64,000 nucleotides of DNA from Pseudomonas chlororaphis (GTDB lineage: Bacteria > Pseudomonadota > Gammaproteobacteria > Pseudomonadales > Pseudomonadaceae): positions 124,001-188,000 of the forward strand of contig NZ_MSCT01000004.1 of NCBI RefSeq assembly GCF_001921865.1, in the 5' to 3' direction. The position numbers were made by a program, and so were the translations under genes. Numbering within the stretch: the stretch's first letter is position 1; each line of letters begins with the position of its first letter. The notes beneath the pieces were generated by a model. The model was not told the origin of the DNA. It made no database searches and saw only the letters and a list, made by a program, of their open reading frames with translations. Positions 59,359 through 64,000 of this stretch are shown in pieces.

Positions 59359-60143
59359 GGTTGGGTTATCCAGGTGATTCGTGGGTAGCCGGAGAGTGGG
59401 TGTTGGTCGACCAGGGCCTCGACGCCGAACACCTGTCGCAGCAGCTCGCGGGTCAGGACTTCGGCCGGGGTGCCACTGGCGACGATGCGACCGTGGTCGA
59501 GCACGTACAGGCGGTCGCAGAAGGCCGCGGCCAGATTCAGGTCGTGGATGCTGGCGAGGGTGCCGATGCCCAGGCGCTTGACCCGTTGCAGCAGTTCCAG
59601 CTGGTAGCGCGGGTCGAGGTGGTTGGTCGGCTCGTCGAGGATCAGCAACTGCGGTTGCTGGGCCAGGGCGCGGGCCAGGATTACCCGCTGTTTTTCGCCG
59701 CCGGACAGGGTGGCGAAGGCATGCTGCTGGAAGCCCAGCAGGCCCACCGATTCCAGGGCCTGGCGGGCGATGTCGCGGTCTTGCGCGCTGTCGCCGTCGA
59801 ACAGTCCCTTGTGCGGCGTGCGGCCCATGGCGACCACCTCTTCGACGGTCAGGCCGAAGGCGTCGGGAAACTCCTGCAACACCACCGCGATGCGTTGGGC
59901 ACACCAGCGCGGCGGTTGTTTCCAGACGTTGTAGTGATCGAGCAGGACTTCGCCCTGTTGCGGTTTGCTGAAGCGATAGCTGCACCGCAGCAGGCTGGTC
60001 TTGCCGCTGCCGTTGGGGCCGATCAGGCCGACGAACTCACCCGGCGCCACCCGCAGGCTGGCCTCACGCAGCTGGAACTGGTGATGGCAGCGGCCCTGGC
60101 CCAGGGGTGTCCAGGTCAGGTCGGTGAGGGTCAGCGAGGTCAT
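59355..60143 (-). CDS. ABC transporter ATP-binding protein, FecE-like
   Basis: Product of 262 aa. Walker A GPNGSGKT (residues 43-50), signature LSGGEKQRVILARAL, Walker B LLILDEPTNHLDP, switch His in ASIHDLNLAA. The sequence is of the iron-chelate/B12 importer ATPase class. Coupled by ATGA overlap to the binding-protein gene, and separated from the TonB receptor by a family-B repeat. Confidence 0.94.
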   Translation of the reverse strand: MTSLTLTDLTWTPLGQGRCHHQFQLREASLRVAPGEFVGLIGPNGSGKTSLLRCSYRFSKPQQGEVLLDHYNVWKQPPRWCAQRIAVVLQEFPDAFGLTVEEVVAMGRTPHKGLFDGDSAQDRDIARQALESVGLLGFQQHAFATLSGGEKQRVILARALAQQPQLLILDEPTNHLDPRYQLELLQRVKRLGIGTLASIHDLNLAAAFCDRLYVLDHGRIVASGTPAEVLTRELLRQVFGVEALVDQHPLSGYPRITWITQP

Positions 60144-60159
60144 GCAGTGTCCATGTGAT

Positions 60160-60262
60160 TTGTAGCCGCTGCCGCAGGCTGCGATCGGCCGCGTAGCGGA
60201 CGCGCTCTTGAGGGCCTGAAGGTCCTGCGGACCTTAGCGCAGCCTGCGGCAGCGGCTACAGG
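60160..60262. repeat. Long palindromic repeat (family B)
   Basis: TGTAGCCGCTGCCGCAGGCT and inverse AGCCTGCGGCAGCGGCTACA between the receptor and ATPase genes of one operon. Confidence 0.9.
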
Positions 60263-60265
60263 TGG

Positions 60266-62395
60266 TTAAAAGGTGTAGTCGGCGGTCACGAAAAACGAGC
60301 GTGGTTCGCCGAGGATCCATTGCTGGCCCTCATTGTATTGGCTTTGCGCGTACTGCCGGTCGAACAGATTGTTCAACTGCAAGCCCAGGGTGGTATTGCG
60401 CAAGGCCTGCCACGACAGCACGGCATCGACCACGGTGTAGCTGGGCAGCTCGTTGCGGTTGGCCAGGTCGGCGTAGCGGGCGTCGACATAACGCACCCCG
60501 GCGCCGGCGCGCAGCTTATCGGTCACGGCCTTGTTCAGCCACAGGTTGGCGGTACGCCGCGGCACGTCCACCGGGCGGTTGCCGCTGCGCGAGACGAACT
60601 GGTTGCCCACCTGCTCTTCGAAGTCGTCGTACTGGGCCCTGACGATGGCGGCGTTGGCCTGCAGTTGCCAGGCGTGGGGCAGCTGCACATCGAGGCTGGC
60701 TTCCAGGCCGCTGGACGATTGCTGGCCGACCTGCTGCTTGAGCGTCGGGTTGCCCGGGTCGTCGGTCAACAGCTTCTTCTTGACGATGTGATAGGCCGCC
60801 AGGGTCCACTCGCCGCGCTGGTCCCAGAACATTTGCTTGAGGCCGATCTCGCTCTGCCGGGCAGTGGCCAGGTCGTACTGCTGCTGGCTCGGGCTCAGGG
60901 AAATCAGGCCGCCGACGCCGTCGGTGCTGGTGGCGTACTGGCCGTAGAGCGAGGTGTCCGGGGTCAGGGCGAACACCAGCCCGGCCTTCCAGTTATTGCC
61001 GGTCAGGGTCTTGTCGCTCTGGCTGCCGTCCACCAGGTTGTCGCGGTCTAGGTGTACGTAGTCGCGGCGCACGCCGGTCACCAGGGACCAGCGCTCGCTG
61101 AGCTGGGTGCGGTTTTCGGCGAAGGCCGACATCTGCTGGGTGGTGCTCTGGAACTGCGCGCGATAGGCCGAGGCGCTGTCGAAGCGGCCCTTGTCCGGGT
61201 GCTGCAGGTCCAGGGCTTCGCCACCCGGCAGCGCATCGATGAACGGCGAGTTGCTGTTGAGCTGGAAGCGGATGCGGTTGTAGTCGACGCCGGTCACGGT
61301 CTGGCTGTCGAGGCCGAACAGGCTGTGCTTGAAGGTGAAGGTCTGGCGGTCGCCGACCTGTTCCTGCTGGTGCTTGATGGCGAAGTTGCCGCTGCGCAGC
61401 AGCTGTTGGCCGGCGCTGTCCCAGTTAAAGTTTTCGGCGTTCTGCCAGCGGCGCTGGGCCTTGAGGTAGTACAGCTCGTTGTTGGCGCTGACGCTGTCGG
61501 AAAGCTGCCACTCGCTGGTCAGGCGCGTCCACTGGTCGTTGTAGTGCTGCTTGTCGTTGCCGATGTTGTAGTTCTTGTCCCGCAGGCCCTCGTGGAAGCG
61601 GCCGTTGATCAGCGGGGTGCCGAAATCATTCATCGGCCGCTGGTCGCCGTAGTCGTGGGCGAGGGTGAACGCCAGGTCGTCCGTGGCCTGCCAGCGCAAC
61701 GCCGCGCTGATGAAGTCGCTGGCGCTGTCGCCGCGGTCGATCCAGCCGTTGCTGCGCAAGCGGTTGAGGTTCAGGCGGTAGCTCAGGGTGTCGCTCAGCG
61801 AGCCGCCGCTGTCGAGGGCCTGCTGCTGGCGGTCGTAGGAGCCGTAGCCCAGGCGCAGGTGGTTTTCGATCTCGCCGGCAAAGGGCTTTTTGGGAATCGT
61901 GTTGACCACCGCGCCGGTGGCGCCTTCGCCGTACAGCACCGAGGCCGGGCCGCGCAGCACGTCCACCCGTTCCACCGACCAGGTGTCCACCGGGAAGGTC
62001 ACGGTGCCCATGCCGCTGTACAGGCGGTTGCCGTCGTACAGCTGCATCACCGAACCCTGGCCGGTAAAACCGCGGGCCGACAGCGAGGTGCCGCCATCGC
62101 CCGGGGTGCCGGTGCGGCTGATGCCGGTGCTGCGCGACACCGCGTCCTGCACGCTGCGGTCGCCGCGCTGGCGAATCCGTTCACCGCTCAGGCTCTCGGT
62201 GCTGGCCGGGGTTTGCAGGGCGCTCAGGCCCAGGCGCGAACCGGCCGTGGTCGGGGTGTGCAGGTTGATGTCCTGGCTATCGACGGCGGGCGCGCTGATG
62301 GTGCCGGTGGGCAGGGTCAGGGGCGCGCTGTCGGCCTGGGCGGAGGGGTTCAGGGCCAGCAGGCAGAGGCTGGACGCCAGGTACTTATTCTTCAT
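60266..62395 (-). CDS. TonB-dependent outer membrane receptor (metal/metallophore)
   Basis: Product of 709 aa from ATG 62395 (MKNKYLASS, good signal peptide ending SAQA); ATG 62407 would add four residues. Plug domain (about residues 60-170): RIRQRGDRSVQDAVSRSTGISRTG, SLSARGFTG, VERVDVLRGPASVLYGEGATGAVVNTI. Then a 22-strand barrel ending in the aromatic ...FFVTADYTF. It belongs to the siderophore-receptor group (TIGR01783-like). A Zur-like box upstream and FecBCD-type partners downstream suggest zinc or a zinc chelate; iron or copper chelates are alternatives. Confidence 0.92.
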   Translation of the reverse strand: MKNKYLASSLCLLALNPSAQADSAPLTLPTGTISAPAVDSQDINLHTPTTAGSRLGLSALQTPASTESLSGERIRQRGDRSVQDAVSRSTGISRTGTPGDGGTSLSARGFTGQGSVMQLYDGNRLYSGMGTVTFPVDTWSVERVDVLRGPASVLYGEGATGAVVNTIPKKPFAGEIENHLRLGYGSYDRQQQALDSGGSLSDTLSYRLNLNRLRSNGWIDRGDSASDFISAALRWQATDDLAFTLAHDYGDQRPMNDFGTPLINGRFHEGLRDKNYNIGNDKQHYNDQWTRLTSEWQLSDSVSANNELYYLKAQRRWQNAENFNWDSAGQQLLRSGNFAIKHQQEQVGDRQTFTFKHSLFGLDSQTVTGVDYNRIRFQLNSNSPFIDALPGGEALDLQHPDKGRFDSASAYRAQFQSTTQQMSAFAENRTQLSERWSLVTGVRRDYVHLDRDNLVDGSQSDKTLTGNNWKAGLVFALTPDTSLYGQYATSTDGVGGLISLSPSQQQYDLATARQSEIGLKQMFWDQRGEWTLAAYHIVKKKLLTDDPGNPTLKQQVGQQSSSGLEASLDVQLPHAWQLQANAAIVRAQYDDFEEQVGNQFVSRSGNRPVDVPRRTANLWLNKAVTDKLRAGAGVRYVDARYADLANRNELPSYTVVDAVLSWQALRNTTLGLQLNNLFDRQYAQSQYNEGQQWILGEPRSFFVTADYTF

Positions 62396-62482
62396 GGGGC
62401 AGTTCATCGGGGCGCTGCGATCGCTTCTTCGAGAGGGTTACCCGCAGCGTGGGCGGCTGCGGGTAGGGATCTTACCTGTAAT

Positions 62483-62499
62483 TGTTATAAAGTAACATT
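62483..62499 (-). promoter_or_regulatory. Zur-like operator upstream of the TonB receptor
   Basis: TGTTATAAAGTAACATT matches the enterobacterial Zur core TGTTATANTATAACATT at 14 of 16 defined positions. The IR core is TGTTA-N5-TAACA. It overlaps CATAAT/TATAAC -10-like sequences on the minus strand about 90 bp before the receptor start. Confidence 0.6.
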
Positions 62500-62564
62500 A
62501 TGCAGGCGAGAAATTGAAGCGACAGCAGTCTACAGATCGCTCTACATCGTGCATCTCGCCTGAT

Positions 62565-63947
62565 TCATGATGAAGATGAAGCCGATTCAGCCGAGCGGTT
62601 CCAGCGCGACAGCAGCAGCTTGTCCAGTAGCCACACGGCCACCAGCGAAGCCCCCACCAGCGGGAAAATCAGCGCCAGCGCGAGCATGATCGCCATCGCG
62701 GTTTTCCATTTCGGCAGGTCGTGGCGCAGCGGCGGCACGCCCAGGCGTCCCTGCGGGCGGCGCTTCCACCAGATCACCAGGCCGCTGACGGCGCTCAGCA
62801 GGATCATCAGGCAGATCAGCAGCACGGCGATCTGGTTGAGCGGGCCGAACATCTTGCCTTCGTGCAGCATCACCCCGATCTCGGTGGCGCGGGCGACGTT
62901 GCTGTAGTGCTCGAAACGCACGTCGGCCAGGACCTTGCCGGTGTATTGGTCGACATGCAGGGTGGCGTCGTTGCGCGGGTCGTCGGCGAACACGGCGATG
63001 GTGAACACACCACTGGCGGTGGTCGGCAAGGTGATGCTGTAGCCGCGCTCGACCCGGCGCTGGGTGGCGATGTCCTGCACGTTCTGCAGGCTGATCGCGG
63101 GGGCCGCCGGGCCTTCGTGCGCGGCGCCGTGGGCCATGTGTTCGGCGTGGTCGCCGGACATCGGCATCGGCGTGTTTTCCAGGGCCCAGGGCACGGTCTG
63201 GCGGCTGGCGGTGTTGAGCGTCCCGGCCTGCTGGTCGGAGGTGGGCACGTCGTTCCACATCGCCGCCGGGAAGCGGTTCCACAGCTCGGCGTACTGCTTG
63301 CCCCAGAAACCGGTCCAGGTCATGCCGCTGAGCAGCATCACCAGCAGGAAGGCCGCGCCCCAGAAACCGACCACGGCATGCAGGTCGCGCCAGAGCACGC
63401 GGCCGCGGCTACTGAAGCGCGGCCACAATACCCCGGCCGACGACTTGCCGCGCGGCCACCACAGGTACAGGCCGGACACCACCAGGACAATGCCCCAGCC
63501 TGCCGCCAGTTCTACCAGCCGGTCGCCGAGGGTGCCGATCATCAGCTCGCCGTGAATGGCCCGGGCGATGGCTTGCAGATTGTTCTTGGCGTCCTGCTCG
63601 CCAAGGATGTCGCCGCGGTACGGGTCGACGAAGACATTGAGTTCGCTGCCCTCCTTCTGCACCACGAACTGCGCGCTGCGGCCGGCTTCGAGCGGCGGCA
63701 GGTACTGCTTGACGTGGCCTTGGGGGTACGCCGCCTGCACGCGCCGGAGTTGCTCGTCGGCGCTGAGCAGGTGATGGCCCGCCGGCACGTGCAGCAGGTT
63801 GCCGTACATCAGCGGATCGAGTTGCGGCTTGAACAGGTAGATGATCCCGGTGAGGGACAACATCACCATGAATGGGGCCACGAACAGCCCGGCGTAGAAA
63901 TGCCAACGCCAGGCCAGGTTATAGAAAGACACTTTGGGTGGGTTCAT
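62565..63947 (-). CDS. PepSY-associated TM protein (PiuB-like) with Met/His-rich loop
   Basis: Product of 460 aa; ATG 63947 with GGAG 9 bp upstream; a GTG five codons earlier is less supported. COG3182 layout: TM1 (about residues 17-40), PepSY-type periplasmic region, TM2 (about 150-170), TM3 (about 195-220), a second periplasmic region and TM4/TM5 near the C-terminus. A periplasmic loop (about residues 255-275) is rich in Met and His (MPMSGDHAEHMAHGAAHEG), suggesting metal binding. Located directly upstream of the metal-uptake operon, same strand. Role in metal release or reduction is inferred. Confidence 0.88.
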   Translation of the reverse strand: MNPPKVSFYNLAWRWHFYAGLFVAPFMVMLSLTGIIYLFKPQLDPLMYGNLLHVPAGHHLLSADEQLRRVQAAYPQGHVKQYLPPLEAGRSAQFVVQKEGSELNVFVDPYRGDILGEQDAKNNLQAIARAIHGELMIGTLGDRLVELAAGWGIVLVVSGLYLWWPRGKSSAGVLWPRFSSRGRVLWRDLHAVVGFWGAAFLLVMLLSGMTWTGFWGKQYAELWNRFPAAMWNDVPTSDQQAGTLNTASRQTVPWALENTPMPMSGDHAEHMAHGAAHEGPAAPAISLQNVQDIATQRRVERGYSITLPTTASGVFTIAVFADDPRNDATLHVDQYTGKVLADVRFEHYSNVARATEIGVMLHEGKMFGPLNQIAVLLICLMILLSAVSGLVIWWKRRPQGRLGVPPLRHDLPKWKTAMAIMLALALIFPLVGASLVAVWLLDKLLLSRWNRSAESASSSS

Positions 63948-64000
63948 CAGGGCACGCTCCACATTGGCGATGCAGCTATTGTTTTATCGGTTCGCGTGGC

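Noticed and set aside
62408..62564. Fur box upstream of the TonB receptor
   Set aside because: No stretch fits GATAATGATAATCATTATC well; the Zur-type core is a better match.

Overview
The window is high-GC chromosomal DNA of a Pseudomonas, most likely from the P. fluorescens complex. The evidence is the gene content (azurin, amaBA, braC-type liv genes, urt/ure), the gene order (dnaB, ygiQ, transglutaminase operon, LOG, azu, nadE, pncB), and two abundant intergenic palindrome families typical of fluorescent pseudomonads. No phage, integrase, IS element, CRISPR array, rRNA or tRNA was seen, so it reads as core genome with small accessory genes.

Layout. 1-4063: 3' end of dnaB, ygiQ and a small membrane protein. 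4183-10990: a three-gene operon of transglutaminase-like and ATP-grasp/alpha-E proteins behind a sigma-54-type promoter. 11110-13191: Nudix hydrolase, a 59-aa charged protein, a LOG-type phosphoribohydrolase, a possible 29-aa protein, and azurin with an ANR-type box. 13429-15486: pncB-nadE NAD salvage pair. 15698-19619: LysR regulator and the lysine/pipecolate catabolism genes amaB and amaA. 19697-25102: branched-chain amino acid ABC transporter with a sigma-54 promoter, an NtrC-type palindrome and a phased repeat array. 25111-26048: about 0.9 kb without a convincing gene, rich in DnaA-box 9-mers. 26049-29138: SDR, CDF transporter and AGE-family epimerase. 29297-31892: ureEFG plus a UreJ/HupE nickel permease behind NtrC/sigma-54 sites. 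31996-33225: a DesT/FabR-like TetR regulator and a secreted 14-residue repeat protein. 33616-45363: AsmA protein, LysR/azoreductase/SMR, lipase, EamA/AraC pair, PsiF, AI-2E-family permease, YegD Hsp70-like, and cbpA-cbpM. 45454-46596: an orphan histidine kinase. 46722-57244: urea uptake and urease operon urtABCDE-ureDA-GNAT-GNAT-ureBC on the minus strand. 57392-63947: FecCD-type ABC transporter, TonB-dependent receptor with a Zur-like box, and a PepSY protein.

How the genes work together. Four transcription units carry -24/-12 elements with exact GG-N10-GC spacing: the transglutaminase operon, braC-livHMGF, ureEFGJ and urtABCDE-ureDABC. Each has at least one palindrome matching GCAC-N7-GTGC (8/8 or 7/8) upstream. 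This points to a local nitrogen-scavenging regulon covering amino acid import, urea import and hydrolysis, nickel delivery, and an uncharacterised peptide-ligase/transglutaminase system. The last is the best candidate here for an under-described biological system. The right-hand end looks like a zinc or metallophore uptake module.

Limits. All calls come from reading the sequence, with family knowledge from memory. No database search, folding calculation or motif statistics were run. Start codons were chosen by ribosome-binding site and family length.
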